From Pseudomonas cremoris (GTDB taxonomy: Bacteria; Pseudomonadota; Gammaproteobacteria; Pseudomonadales; Pseudomonadaceae), in NCBI RefSeq assembly GCF_014230465.1, contig NZ_JAAXCY010000004.1:62001-126000 (forward strand): 64,000 bases of DNA, given 5' to 3'. The position numbers and the translations under genes are program-made. The notes under the pieces were generated by a model that was not told where the DNA came from, searched no databases, and saw only the letters and a program-made list of their open reading frames with translations. This document shows, piece after piece, positions 39,712 to 49,402 of the stretch (its first letter is position 1; the number at the start of each line of letters is the position of its first letter).

Positions 39712-40229
39712 TGGTCTTTCCCGTCGGCAATGGCTTGAGCGGTGCGATTGAGCAGCGCCGCGACACGAACGATTTCTTCCGGGCTCCAGCGCCCGTGGTG
39801 CGAGTGCAAGGCGTGACGCAGGTTATGCACCGCCTCGTGGATTTCGGGCGGGCGGTCATGGCCGCGCAATGAGCGTTTGCTCACATCGATGCGCATGCGC
39901 ACGCCGTCCAACGCCACCTGCTGCTCGCTTAAGAAGAGACGACCGGCGTCGGTAATTGTGTAGCGTTTTTTTCCGCCATCGGCGTCGCCCTGGATCAAAT
40001 CGCTTTCTTCCAGAAAGGTCAGGGTGGGGTAGATCACGCCGGGGCTTGGGGTGTAGGCGCCGTCGAACAGGCTTTCGATCTGGCGGATCAGGTCGTAGCC
40101 GTGGCAGGGCTGCTCGGCGATCAGCGCCGGCAGCAGCAATTTCAAGTCGCCGGGTGCAAACACCCGGGGGCCGCGACCGCGGCCTGCGCGCGGGTCAAAG
40201 CCGTCGCGCTGATGAGGATGGTCTCGCAT
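39708..40229 (-). CDS. PadR family regulator (YqjI-like)
   Basis: A 173-residue regulator. A winged helix (about 28-100: GYDLIRQIESLF, SPGVIYPTLTFLEE, KKRYTITDAG) is followed by a helical dimerisation tail. The N-terminal extension is His/Arg-rich (RDHPHQRDGFD), recalling the nickel-binding N-terminus of E. coli YqjI, which represses the neighbouring ferric reductase. The palindrome at 40264-40277 in its promoter is the natural operator candidate. Overlaps the reductase it likely controls. Confidence 0.88.
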   Translation of the reverse strand: MRDHPHQRDGFDPRAGRGRGPRVFAPGDLKLLLPALIAEQPCHGYDLIRQIESLFDGAYTPSPGVIYPTLTFLEESDLIQGDADGGKKRYTITDAGRLFLSEQQVALDGVRMRIDVSKRSLRGHDRPPEIHEAVHNLRHALHSHHGRWSPEEIVRVAALLNRTAQAIADGKDQ

Positions 40230-40263
40230 AGGTGGGAGCCTCTGTGTGTGTCTAGATATAACG

Positions 40264-40277
40264 TAAGATATATCTTA
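40264..40277. promoter_or_regulatory. Palindromic operator candidate for the PadR-type regulator
   Basis: A perfect 14-bp palindrome TAAGATATATCTTA lies 35 bases upstream of the PadR-type start. The AT-rich surroundings (ATATAACG before it, TATGG after) mark the promoter of the padR-reductase pair. Confidence 0.65.
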
Positions 40278-40337
40278 TATGGTGCGCAACGCGCTCCGAC
40301 AAACGGTCAGCTCCCACAACTAATTTGGATCCCCCCT

Positions 40338-43300
40338 TTAGAGAGTGCCGGCCTCATGCGCATCCAGCCGCTGCAGCGCTTTACGGGTCAGGTCTCGAGC
40401 CAGGTTCGATTCGCTGGGGATGTCCTCGCTGAAACCGCTGGCAAGAATGCGTTCGTAGGCCTGCGTCGTCATCGGCTGGCCACTGAGCACTTCGGCGTGA
40501 GGCACGCCCAGGGCATCGGCCAGGGCCAGCAGGTCGGATCGTAGGGTGATGCGTTCCGCAGCCGTCGCACCGGCCCATTGGTTTTGGGCAAACAGCAGGT
40601 CATCGAGTGGATCGCTCAGTGCATGGGCGCGGTCGAGGCTGGCCTGGAAACGCTGCGCATGGGTTTCGCGCAGGTACTGCTCCCAAAACGGTTGTTCCAA
40701 CAGGGCTGTTACCAGCCCGTCGCCGACTTCCTGCCCCAACACATGATCGAACGCATTTTCCAGCTGTGTCAGGCCGACATCGGCCGTGGTCCGATAGCGC
40801 ATGTGCGGCGACACCCAAGGCAGTTTCAGGCGGCCTTGCAAGGCGCTGTGATAGGCCATGTAAACCTCTACTTCATCCACCGTGCCAGGTACGCCGTCAA
40901 CCAACTGCGTGCTGAAACGCAGGCCTTGTCCGCCGTCCGAGACCGGTGCGATGCGTTGGCGGATATCGGCCTGGGCGAACCGGTTGAGCCGGTCCAGGCG
41001 TGACTTGCCCCGGGCCAGCCCGACCAGTTCGCGCTCGCGCAGGAGGGCGGATGGTTCCCGGCTGATCTCTGCTAAACGCACCTCGACCCCCATCGCATTA
41101 AAGATGTGTGCTCCGGCATCGGCGCAGGTGACCGGGTTGCCAGCCATCAAAAACAGGCGCGAACGCAGTGCGTGGTCGCCGTGCATGGCCCGCAGCATGC
41201 GCCAGACTTTGTCGGTCAGTTGCGCGCGGCCGTCTTCGTAACGTGCTTCGTCGCGCGCGTCTTCAAACACGTCCGAATGCTCCAGGCTTTTCAGAACCTC
41301 GAAGAAACCTTGGGCGCCGTGCTCCTGTTCAAGGTCCAGCCACTGTTGTTTCAATTTTTCTTGACGCGCCAATGGTTGGTTGGCCAGCCAGAATTGGCTG
41401 TCGCCTTTGGGCGGATACGTACGGTAAGGGTCCAAACCGGCTGCCAGTCGGTAACTGATCAACCGCTGTTCGGCGCTCGCGCTCAAACGGTTGCGGTCAA
41501 GGCGGGCCCAGGCCACCACTTCGGCTTCGGGCGTCCAGGGCAAAAATTGCGGCACGCTGTTGATGGCGGTGTTTTGTACGTCCAGGTAAAAGCCCCAAGG
41601 CCTGGACTGTTCGAACAAACCGTCAGGCCATTCGCTGATGTTGGTGTTGTTCAACGACAAGGCTTCCAACTGCACCAGGCCACTCAGGTCTGGCGCGCGG
41701 GTCAAACCACGGTTATGGCTCAGGTTCAGTTGCCGCAGTTGGGACATTTCGGCGAGTTGACTCAAGCCGGCGGCGTCCCATGTGATGGGGTTGTTCTCCA
41801 GGCTCAAGCGCATCAGTGACGTCATGCCCCTCAGGGAAGGTGGCAATCGGGTCAGTTTGTTATTGCGCAGGCTGAGGCTGATCAGCCGCGGGAAGTTCGT
41901 GAGAAATGACGTATCGGTATCCAATAGTTGGGCGTCGATCAAATCCAGGTGCAGCACATGATCGAAGTTGGCGCTCAGCCGCAGGTTTTCCAGCAATCCG
42001 GGCAGCCATACGCTACGTATGCTCAGGCGAATGCCGGTTTCGTCTGCGTCGATGTTTTCTTCCCAGGCCCGCAGCAACGATTTGGCCAGGTACAGGCGCT
42101 GTTCGCCGATGTCTGTCGGTTCATCGTCCGGCGCGCGGGCGATCCATTGCGTGAGGTCGCGGTGTAACTCATCCTTCTCAAGCTCTCGGGCCTCGAAGCG
42201 CTGGCGTTGCAGCGGGTCGGCGAGGGTCTGCAGGTAGGTGTCGATCACGGTTTGCTCGGCATACGGGTAAAGCGTCTTGACCCTTTGTTCCAATGGGCTG
42301 GGAAACAAGTCACACAGCCAGGCCGCCGCGCGATGCATGGGTTTTTGCAGAAGTACCAGGGTGTCAGTGGGCGGCGCTTCCCCGACCGGCGAATCCGTCC
42401 ACAGCGCGCGACGCTGTTGCGGCGTGCGCAATGTGTCGATTACCCAGCCTTTGAATGCTGCACCCTCACCCGGTGCGTAACCCAGGGTCTTGGTTTTGTG
42501 CGGGGGCAGTGCGTCAAGCACGGCGTCGAACAAATCGCTGACCTGCTTCCCCCGGGGCTGACCATTGTCGTAAACCTCATAGTGTCGGTCTTTTTTCAGA
42601 AGCAGCCGTTGGGCGCGAGCGTTTTGCGGCCCAGCACTGGCACGCACGTTGGCGATGGGCGAGTGCTGGCGGATTTCGATGCGGCAATCTTCTAGGCTGT
42701 CGCTGTACACGCGCAGAGTATCGAGGACCATCTGCTCGGTGCTTGGGCCGAGCAACTGAGGGTCATAAAAACCCTGAAGCGCCTCGGCAACCTGGGCTTG
42801 CCCGTGCAGTTCCCGGGCGAGGTTTTTCAGGCGCAGGGGCAGGTGCTGTTCGGTGTCGAGGGTGGTCAGCTCATCTGGCCACGCGTGGCTGAGTACGTTG
42901 TTCACTAGCGTTTTCGGCAGTCCGGGGCAGGCTTCACGCACCCGCAGGCCGCGCTCGGTGGTGAGGTCTTCACTGCTGCGGTACAGGTAAGCAAACAATG
43001 AACCCCTGCGTTGAGCAAACTGGTCGGCCAGGCGATTGCGCAGTGCACCGATTTGCGCCGTGCGGTCTTCTGGCAGCTCGCCCAACAGGCTTGTGAGCTG
43101 TGTGCTGTCCAGGGCGTCTACCAGGCGTTCGGGTAATTTGCCTAGGTTCAAATCGTCACGGCTGATGGCCACCGTGTGCGGCGCATCGATTTCGCCAAAG
43201 CGCAGGTGGTCGCCGCTGAGATCAGCGTTTTCATACACCAGGATCGCCCGCTCCTGTGGCCAGCCCGGCAGTTCGCGGGCGATGTAGGGGCTCCAATAGG

Positions 43301-45188
43301 TGTCCTGATCAACCGGTTCGCCGGCGCGCAGCCGTTCGGGCAGTTGCGCGGCCTGCTGATTCAGCCGCATGCGCTTGAGCGTTTCATCCAGTAGCGGCGC
43401 GGCTACCTGGTCGGCCTGTACAGCGCGCAGCACGTCATGATCAAGGCCACTGGTGGCAATGATCTGTTGCTGCTGGTCGTCGTTGAACGGCCCCAATTCG
43501 AGAAGGCTCCGTCGGTCACTCCAGGCTTGCGGGCTGGTGTTGCGGCGGATCGTGGGCGTGTAGGCGTCGGCGCGGGTGGCGTGCAGGATGCGATGCTGAT
43601 CGCCGGCAGGTTCGAGCTTCAGGGCATACTGTGCGCCGTCAAGCGGCAAGATTTTTTGCCCTGCGTGCGTGTGTACGCCCAACTCGTCCGGCAGGGAGTC
43701 AGCCGGTAATTGCACGGCCTGCTGATACGGCGTCGGATCAGGGTTCCACAGTCGCGTCTTGCCGTTGACCTCGATCGCCTTGAGTTGGTTGACGAATGCC
43801 GACTGGGCCAGTTTGCCGCCAACACCGAACGTCGCCAATTGCACCACGTCACTCACTACGCCCACTAAATGCCCTGCAGCTTCCAGCGCTTGGCCCTCGG
43901 CCAGGTCAACTGCGCCTTCCACCACTTCATCCAGCAGTTGGTAGGCGGTGTAGGCCAGCATCATCTCCCCCAACAACGGCACGAACGGCGTGATGACCAT
44001 CAGCGCCACGTTGAGTGCACCCTCAAGGGTATGACTGAACGAGTCCCACCAGGCCCAGCGCGCTTGGCTATCGGCATCTGCCGTAGACACTGCCAGTTCA
44101 CGGCCGTCGTTGAGCATTTTATTCAGCGCTGCCTGGTACATCTGCGGCCACAACTCGCCGTCGATGCGGCTTGCGCTGTAGGGCGCGCGTTGTTGCAGGC
44201 CCTCGATGAAGACTCCCCGTTGTTGCTGGTCCACAAACCGACTGAAGAACTGCCGATAGGTAGGGTCCTGCAGCTTCTTTGCCAGTGCATCACGAAACGC
44301 CAGCGTGCTGGGGTAAGCCTGGATCGCACCGTGGGGATCATGGGGGATATACACCACCACCGGCATGATGTCCTTCGCCAGGTCAAGATCAGCGGCGATC
44401 AACAGGATGCCGGTCAACAGCGTGTCCATGATGCGCAATCGATAAAAATGCATCACACCGCGCTCACCCTTCACGCAACGTTGCAGCAGGTGGAAAACCT
44501 GCGGCTCGATGTCGCCGCGCAATTGGGCCAGGTGCGTAGCGCTGTTCAGTGCCGCCTGCTGGCTGGCGATGACCTCGGCTTGCAGGCTTTGCCGGTCGGC
44601 TTCCAGTGGTGGCAACAGGTATTGTTGCAGGTGACGTGCGTATTGAGCACCGAGGTCCAGTTCGCGGCATAGGGCGATGAATTGCTCGATGCTCATCCGG
44701 CTAAGGTGCGCCTCGATCTCAAAGTGCCCAAGGGCGTCCGGTTGACTGATGTAGCGAGAGCTGTCGCTGAAATGTTCATCGCTGGAGAAATTTCGCAGGG
44801 CAGCATTAAGCAACGACACGGTGCGGCTGGTACTGCCCTGGAGAAATGAACCCTTGGCACTGACCAGAAACAGATGGGTGGCGCGTACATCCAGCGTCAA
44901 CGCGTAGCGCTGCTGCAGGGCGGCGGTCAGCAAGGGTTCGGCAAATGCGTACACGTCTTGCAGCGCCTTCAAGCGTTGATCGACCGTGTTTTGGGCGGCC
45001 CAGGCCCCGGCGTTGGCGACTTTGAGCGGGGCATGTAGCGCGGCGGGCGCGCGCGAAAGTTCGGGCAGTAGCCCCAATGGGGCTTGGCCCAGCGCCTGTG
45101 CCCGTGACCAGGCGGCGGTGTGCAGCCAGTCGGGCAGGTTGTTTTGGATCAATGAGTAATGCGGACCTTTATCCGGTGTGGCAGGCAT
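40338..45188 (-). CDS. Giant LRR/NEL-type toxin-like protein (DUF6543 group)
   Basis: A 1616-residue protein. N-terminal two thirds resemble the Pseudomonas dermonecrotic-toxin-like DUF6543 proteins (QVFHLLQRCVKGERGVMHFY). Residues about 1070-1220 carry leucine-rich repeats (LISLSLRNNKLTRLPPSL, then LRQLNLSHNR, LEALSLNNTNISEWP). The C-terminal NEL-like domain contains GNPVTCADAG, where Cys1355 and Asp1357 form the CxD of IpaH/SspH ubiquitin ligases. No Sec signal or type III chaperone partner is visible. By family it should modify host ubiquitin pathways after delivery; route and target are unknown. Confidence 0.85.
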   Translation of the reverse strand: MPATPDKGPHYSLIQNNLPDWLHTAAWSRAQALGQAPLGLLPELSRAPAALHAPLKVANAGAWAAQNTVDQRLKALQDVYAFAEPLLTAALQQRYALTLDVRATHLFLVSAKGSFLQGSTSRTVSLLNAALRNFSSDEHFSDSSRYISQPDALGHFEIEAHLSRMSIEQFIALCRELDLGAQYARHLQQYLLPPLEADRQSLQAEVIASQQAALNSATHLAQLRGDIEPQVFHLLQRCVKGERGVMHFYRLRIMDTLLTGILLIAADLDLAKDIMPVVVYIPHDPHGAIQAYPSTLAFRDALAKKLQDPTYRQFFSRFVDQQQRGVFIEGLQQRAPYSASRIDGELWPQMYQAALNKMLNDGRELAVSTADADSQARWAWWDSFSHTLEGALNVALMVITPFVPLLGEMMLAYTAYQLLDEVVEGAVDLAEGQALEAAGHLVGVVSDVVQLATFGVGGKLAQSAFVNQLKAIEVNGKTRLWNPDPTPYQQAVQLPADSLPDELGVHTHAGQKILPLDGAQYALKLEPAGDQHRILHATRADAYTPTIRRNTSPQAWSDRRSLLELGPFNDDQQQQIIATSGLDHDVLRAVQADQVAAPLLDETLKRMRLNQQAAQLPERLRAGEPVDQDTYWSPYIARELPGWPQERAILVYENADLSGDHLRFGEIDAPHTVAISRDDLNLGKLPERLVDALDSTQLTSLLGELPEDRTAQIGALRNRLADQFAQRRGSLFAYLYRSSEDLTTERGLRVREACPGLPKTLVNNVLSHAWPDELTTLDTEQHLPLRLKNLARELHGQAQVAEALQGFYDPQLLGPSTEQMVLDTLRVYSDSLEDCRIEIRQHSPIANVRASAGPQNARAQRLLLKKDRHYEVYDNGQPRGKQVSDLFDAVLDALPPHKTKTLGYAPGEGAAFKGWVIDTLRTPQQRRALWTDSPVGEAPPTDTLVLLQKPMHRAAAWLCDLFPSPLEQRVKTLYPYAEQTVIDTYLQTLADPLQRQRFEARELEKDELHRDLTQWIARAPDDEPTDIGEQRLYLAKSLLRAWEENIDADETGIRLSIRSVWLPGLLENLRLSANFDHVLHLDLIDAQLLDTDTSFLTNFPRLISLSLRNNKLTRLPPSLRGMTSLMRLSLENNPITWDAAGLSQLAEMSQLRQLNLSHNRGLTRAPDLSGLVQLEALSLNNTNISEWPDGLFEQSRPWGFYLDVQNTAINSVPQFLPWTPEAEVVAWARLDRNRLSASAEQRLISYRLAAGLDPYRTYPPKGDSQFWLANQPLARQEKLKQQWLDLEQEHGAQGFFEVLKSLEHSDVFEDARDEARYEDGRAQLTDKVWRMLRAMHGDHALRSRLFLMAGNPVTCADAGAHIFNAMGVEVRLAEISREPSALLRERELVGLARGKSRLDRLNRFAQADIRQRIAPVSDGGQGLRFSTQLVDGVPGTVDEVEVYMAYHSALQGRLKLPWVSPHMRYRTTADVGLTQLENAFDHVLGQEVGDGLVTALLEQPFWEQYLRETHAQRFQASLDRAHALSDPLDDLLFAQNQWAGATAAERITLRSDLLALADALGVPHAEVLSGQPMTTQAYERILASGFSEDIPSESNLARDLTRKALQRLDAHEAGTL

Positions 45189-45251
45189 GGCGGATGACCT
45201 TGAGTCGTGGACAAGGCCATCAGCCTAGGGAGGCAGGGCGGGCCCCAGGGG

Positions 45252-46211
45252 TTAGATAGTTACTTCGTCAGCGATAAGGTCTACGACAGGGCCAGGTGTG
45301 GGCTGGCAGACCGGTGGTTGAGGCAGGCAGGTCGGTGGCGGGCTGGTGAACACCCCATAGGTGTAATCCAGGGCTTCGGTGGTTATCACCTCGTTCACGG
45401 TCCAGGTCTTCTCCCAGGGTGCCGTGCTGCCGGTGGCGTGAAACACCAGTGTTGCCTCCTGATCCATGCCGGGGACGCCGTTTTGCGGCAAGTAAGGGGC
45501 ACTGGTTGGGTGCTGGCGCTTCCAGCGTTCCCACAACAGGTCGAGGTAGCAGTGATGAAGGAAGAACACTGGGTCATTCGGTGAGGTGGGAAACGACATA
45601 TTGCCTCCCACCCATCGATGCACAGGGTCATGCAGCATGCCTTCGCAAAAATTCACCCAACTGTCTGGGCCGCCGGCGTAGGGCGTTTTCGACAAGGCGG
45701 CGCTCACCTGGTCGTTATCTGGCAGATGGGCACCGGCTTCATTGCCAAATTCACGTCGCAGGCCGGGGTCACCGATGTCCAGGTCCCAGATATTTACGTC
45801 GAAGCGCCCGGCTTGTTGGGCGAACGGGCCGGTGACTACGCGATCATCTTGGGCGCGGTCGCCATTGCCGCCGAGAAAGCTCGAGGTGAAGGGATCGTTG
45901 GGGCCGTTCAGGGTCCAGTCCCAGAACGGCAAGGTGATGCTGGTGTCATTCGCGGTGATTTGCAGGGCGCGTTCGAACTGGCGCAGGAACACCCGATGCC
46001 AAGGGAAAAACAGTGGGCTGCGGTGCGGCATGGGCGCGAACTGGCCGGGGCCGCCCATGGCGTTTTTATGCACCTGCACAAAATCGTCATAGCGGTTTTG
46101 ATGGCCGGGGCGCAGCACGCTGGGCGTGTCGTTTTTCAAGCGCAGCATGGCTTCGACCAAGGTGTTTTTCTGTTCGCGGGTCATGTTGCGGTGGTTGATT
46201 CGGATATCCAT
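45252..46211 (-). CDS. Tyrosinase family copper oxidase
   Basis: A 319-residue type 3 copper protein that would hydroxylate monophenols or oxidise catechols. The CuA site is His48 (VQVHKNAM), His63 (PMPHRSP) and His72 (FPWHRVF). The CuB site is His194/His198 (GMLHDPVHRW) plus His219 or His220 in FFLHHCYLD. The C-terminus has a proline/cysteine-rich tail (PPPTCLPQPPVCQ). No signal peptide and no caddie protein are seen. Sixty bases upstream of the toxin-like gene, same strand. Start 46211 chosen from the family-like MDIRINHRNM; the frame opens 23 codons further upstream. Confidence 0.9.
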   Translation of the reverse strand: MDIRINHRNMTREQKNTLVEAMLRLKNDTPSVLRPGHQNRYDDFVQVHKNAMGGPGQFAPMPHRSPLFFPWHRVFLRQFERALQITANDTSITLPFWDWTLNGPNDPFTSSFLGGNGDRAQDDRVVTGPFAQQAGRFDVNIWDLDIGDPGLRREFGNEAGAHLPDNDQVSAALSKTPYAGGPDSWVNFCEGMLHDPVHRWVGGNMSFPTSPNDPVFFLHHCYLDLLWERWKRQHPTSAPYLPQNGVPGMDQEATLVFHATGSTAPWEKTWTVNEVITTEALDYTYGVFTSPPPTCLPQPPVCQPTPGPVVDLIADEVTI

Positions 46212-46294
46212 AACGGGTCTCTGATGCGGTTTGCGGAGAGACCAATTTAGAAGCCCGGGCAAGCCACCACTATCATCCAAGGCGGCGCTTATTG

Positions 46295-49200
46295 TCAGAG
46301 CGTCGCAGCACCGTCAGTAAGCGGTCCTGGCAGGCATTGAGTGCGGTCACCCGGTTGCAAGTAGGGCATCAGGATCGGCGCCATGCCCTTGAGCACCTGC
46401 ACGGGCAACGCCGAGGTAAAGGTGAAGTGTTCGGCGGATTGACCGGGGACAAACGCGGTCAGCGTGCCGAAGTGATGCTCGCCCAGGTAGAACACGAAGG
46501 TCGCCGTACGGTTGATGGATTTTGAGCTGAGAATCCGGCCCCCTGCGCCAATCGCTTCGATACGGTTATCCCCGGTGCCGGTCTTGCCGCCCATGGCCAG
46601 CGGGGTGCCGTCGGCCAGTTTGAAACTGCCAGCCACGCGTTTGGCGGTGCCGGCATCCACTACCTGGGACAGCGCGCCGCGCAAGGCCTGGGCAACCTCG
46701 ATCGGCATCACTCGCTTGCCCGGTGCAGGGTCGTTGACCACACGGGTTTCGTAAGGCGTGTCGGCGGCAAAATGCAGGGTGTCGATGCGCAACACGCGGG
46801 GCCGTACGCCGTCATTGAGGATGATGCCCATCAGTTCTGCCAGGGCCGCAGGGCGGTCACCGGAGCTGCCGATAGCGGTTGCCAGGGACGGCACCAGATG
46901 GTCGAACGGATACCCCACGGCCTGCCAGCGTTGATGAATATCGAGGAACGCCTCGATCTCCAGCATGGTGCGGATGCGGCTGTCGCGTGCGCTTTGATGG
47001 CGGCTCTTGAACAGCCAGCTGTAGACCTCCTGGCGTTCGAACTGGCTGGCCTTGACCACTTCAGTGAAGGTCGCCTCGGGATGGTTGAGCAAGTAGCCCA
47101 ACAGCCACAAGTCCAGCGGGTGCACCTTGGCGATATAGCCTTGGTCAGGTAGGTCGTAGGTGCCGGGGCCGTAGTCTTTGTAGAGTTTTTGCAGGCGTTC
47201 GTCGGTGAGTTTTTCTGTGGTTTTGACACCGTTCAGGTGTGAACGCACAAACAAGTTGAAGCTCTCCTGACTGGCATTGGGCAGCAGATAGCGGTGCACC
47301 GCGGCCAGGCGAATCGGCGTGGGGCGCAGGCTGTCGAGGAAGGTTTCGAGGCGCGCCTGGGTGTCTTTCTTCTGGTACTTCTTCCAGAACTTGCGCAGGA
47401 AGGTCGTGCCTTCGCGGTCGGCGAAACCAGCGAGGTATTCCTGGCGGCGCGGGTCGTTGTCGTCCTTGAGCAACTCGGCGCTATTGTTCTCGCCTGAGTA
47501 GGTGACGTAGCGCACTACGTCGCGCATCAGGCGAATGAACGGCAGGTTGATCGACTCACGCAACGCATCGCGCAAGCTGGGACTGCGGCCGTTGTCCTGG
47601 CTACGGAAGTTATGGAAACGGTGCAGGCCGCCGCCGGTGAAAAAACTCTCGGCGGGGCTGGCCGAATATGTGCGGTCGAGGGCGGCGTCGAGCATTTTGG
47701 CTAGAGACTTGTCCGGTGCCTGGATCAGGTAGTCGAGGGCCCAGCGGCTCAAGCGGTCCTGGTCATCCACCGCGATTTTTTTCAGCGCAGCCGGAGCTTG
47801 CGCGGCGTATTTGTCGTGCAGCTCGGTGATGATTTGCAGGTAGGTGGTGAGCACCCGCAGCTTGGCGGTGGAGCCCAGTTCCAGCTTGCTGCCTTCGTTG
47901 ATGTCGAAGGGCTGGTCGGTGTTGTCGGTTTGCACGCGCACCCGTGAACCGTCTGGCGTCAGCTCAAACAAGGTGAAGCTGTAGCGCACTTGCGCAGTGC
48001 TGGCCGGCGTGAGCAGGCGCTCACCGAGCAGGCCAAGTTGGCGGGCGTAGTCGGGGTCTGCCAAATGCTTGAGGTAGTCGCTGACCTGACCCTGCAGTTG
48101 CGCTTGCAGGGTAGTCGTCGCAGAGAGATCGAGGCGGTCGAGGTCGTACAGTGGTCGGTCGAGCAGGGCGGCCAGGCGGCTGCGTGCAACGCTGATGCCC
48201 TTGTTGGTCTCGATCGGCTGCACCGTGGGTTGTTGCACCCAGTCGCGGTAAGTGACCTTGCTTGCCAGTGCCACCTTCAACAGCGCAGGTGTGATCACCC
48301 TGTTCTGAGCCAGCAGGCGCAGGTGGGCGTCGGTGAGTTGCGCCAGCTCATCACGCCCTTTGGCCAGGTAATGCGACGGTCGGCGCTGGGCGATGATCAG
48401 CGACAGCACTTCCCTCAGGGCCAGGCCTTGCTCCGCGTTTACCGGGCCGCGCAACGCCTGGTTGACCGTGTTGAAATCGGCGCCGTACCACACCCGCAAC
48501 CCCTCGGCCATGCCATGCACTTCGCCATGCCCCGGGACTGCCGACAGGGGCACGCTGTTGAGGTAATCGCGCAGGATATTTTTACGTGCAGGCAAAGTGT
48601 CGGGGCCATCGTGATAGGCGCGCACGGCAGCAGAAAACATCTGCCGCAGTTTTTCCCCGCCCGATACGGTCAGGCCATCCGGCGAGTGCCGATATTTTTC
48701 CAGTTGAGTGGCCAGGGTACTGCCGCCGGCGCTTTGGCCGGGCAAGTGCAGCAATTTGGCGACTTGCGACCACGCGGCCTTGGCAAAACGCGGCCAGTCT
48801 ACGGCCGGGTTGGCTTGCGGTTGGGCGGGGTCAAGCAGGTCGCGGTTTTCGATAAACAGCAGGCTGTTGATCACCAGCGGCGGGATCGACGCGAAGCTGT
48901 CGTAGAGCTGTTGCGGGTAGTTGTATTGGTACAGCGGGACGGCGCGGCAATCGGTAATGGACAGCCCGGCCTGGATCTTTTCCGCGTAGGGTACAAACAG
49001 GCCTTTGGCGCTGTAGTCCATCAGTTGCGGTGAAAAGCGCGACTGATCCTGGATCACATAACCGCGCTTGAGCAGGCGCGGTAGGAACGTGCCGAGGTCG
49101 CTGTAGCCCAGGCGTCGGTCGAAGGGGCCGGCACCGGGATAGACCATGGCATCACTGGCACCGGGTTTTACCTGGTAGGTAAGGTCGCGGGCCAGGCGGC

Positions 49201-49402
49201 TGAGTTCCTGGGCCTGCAGGCGTGAGGTGCGCATCTCTTTGCTGGCGGCAAAACCCAGGGCAATCAATGCGATCAGTACGATCAGCCAGAACAACCGGAG
49301 CCAGTAGCGGGGCCGGGGTTTATTTTTGGGTAAAGGCGCTGGGTCCGAACTGCCTTGTACTTTCGCAGCCTTGCTCGATTCGGTTTGCCACAGTGCGCCC
49401 AT
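46295..49402 (-). CDS. Atypical class A penicillin-binding protein
   Basis: A 1035-residue bifunctional-type peptidoglycan synthase with one N-terminal membrane anchor (about 33-53). The GT51 domain shows the first catalytic Glu185 (LLFIENRD) and GGSTLATQL, but the usual RKxxE appears as EKLRQ, leaving Gln254 where a catalytic Glu is expected. The transpeptidase domain has SxxK Ser511 (GSTAK), RESINLPF and KTG at Lys940 (GGKTGTG), with long family-specific insertions between them. Longer than PBP1a or PBP1b (about 770-850). Function could be specialised cell-wall synthesis. Confidence 0.8.
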   Translation of the reverse strand: MGALWQTESSKAAKVQGSSDPAPLPKNKPRPRYWLRLFWLIVLIALIALGFAASKEMRTSRLQAQELSRLARDLTYQVKPGASDAMVYPGAGPFDRRLGYSDLGTFLPRLLKRGYVIQDQSRFSPQLMDYSAKGLFVPYAEKIQAGLSITDCRAVPLYQYNYPQQLYDSFASIPPLVINSLLFIENRDLLDPAQPQANPAVDWPRFAKAAWSQVAKLLHLPGQSAGGSTLATQLEKYRHSPDGLTVSGGEKLRQMFSAAVRAYHDGPDTLPARKNILRDYLNSVPLSAVPGHGEVHGMAEGLRVWYGADFNTVNQALRGPVNAEQGLALREVLSLIIAQRRPSHYLAKGRDELAQLTDAHLRLLAQNRVITPALLKVALASKVTYRDWVQQPTVQPIETNKGISVARSRLAALLDRPLYDLDRLDLSATTTLQAQLQGQVSDYLKHLADPDYARQLGLLGERLLTPASTAQVRYSFTLFELTPDGSRVRVQTDNTDQPFDINEGSKLELGSTAKLRVLTTYLQIITELHDKYAAQAPAALKKIAVDDQDRLSRWALDYLIQAPDKSLAKMLDAALDRTYSASPAESFFTGGGLHRFHNFRSQDNGRSPSLRDALRESINLPFIRLMRDVVRYVTYSGENNSAELLKDDNDPRRQEYLAGFADREGTTFLRKFWKKYQKKDTQARLETFLDSLRPTPIRLAAVHRYLLPNASQESFNLFVRSHLNGVKTTEKLTDERLQKLYKDYGPGTYDLPDQGYIAKVHPLDLWLLGYLLNHPEATFTEVVKASQFERQEVYSWLFKSRHQSARDSRIRTMLEIEAFLDIHQRWQAVGYPFDHLVPSLATAIGSSGDRPAALAELMGIILNDGVRPRVLRIDTLHFAADTPYETRVVNDPAPGKRVMPIEVAQALRGALSQVVDAGTAKRVAGSFKLADGTPLAMGGKTGTGDNRIEAIGAGGRILSSKSINRTATFVFYLGEHHFGTLTAFVPGQSAEHFTFTSALPVQVLKGMAPILMPYLQPGDRTQCLPGPLTDGAATL

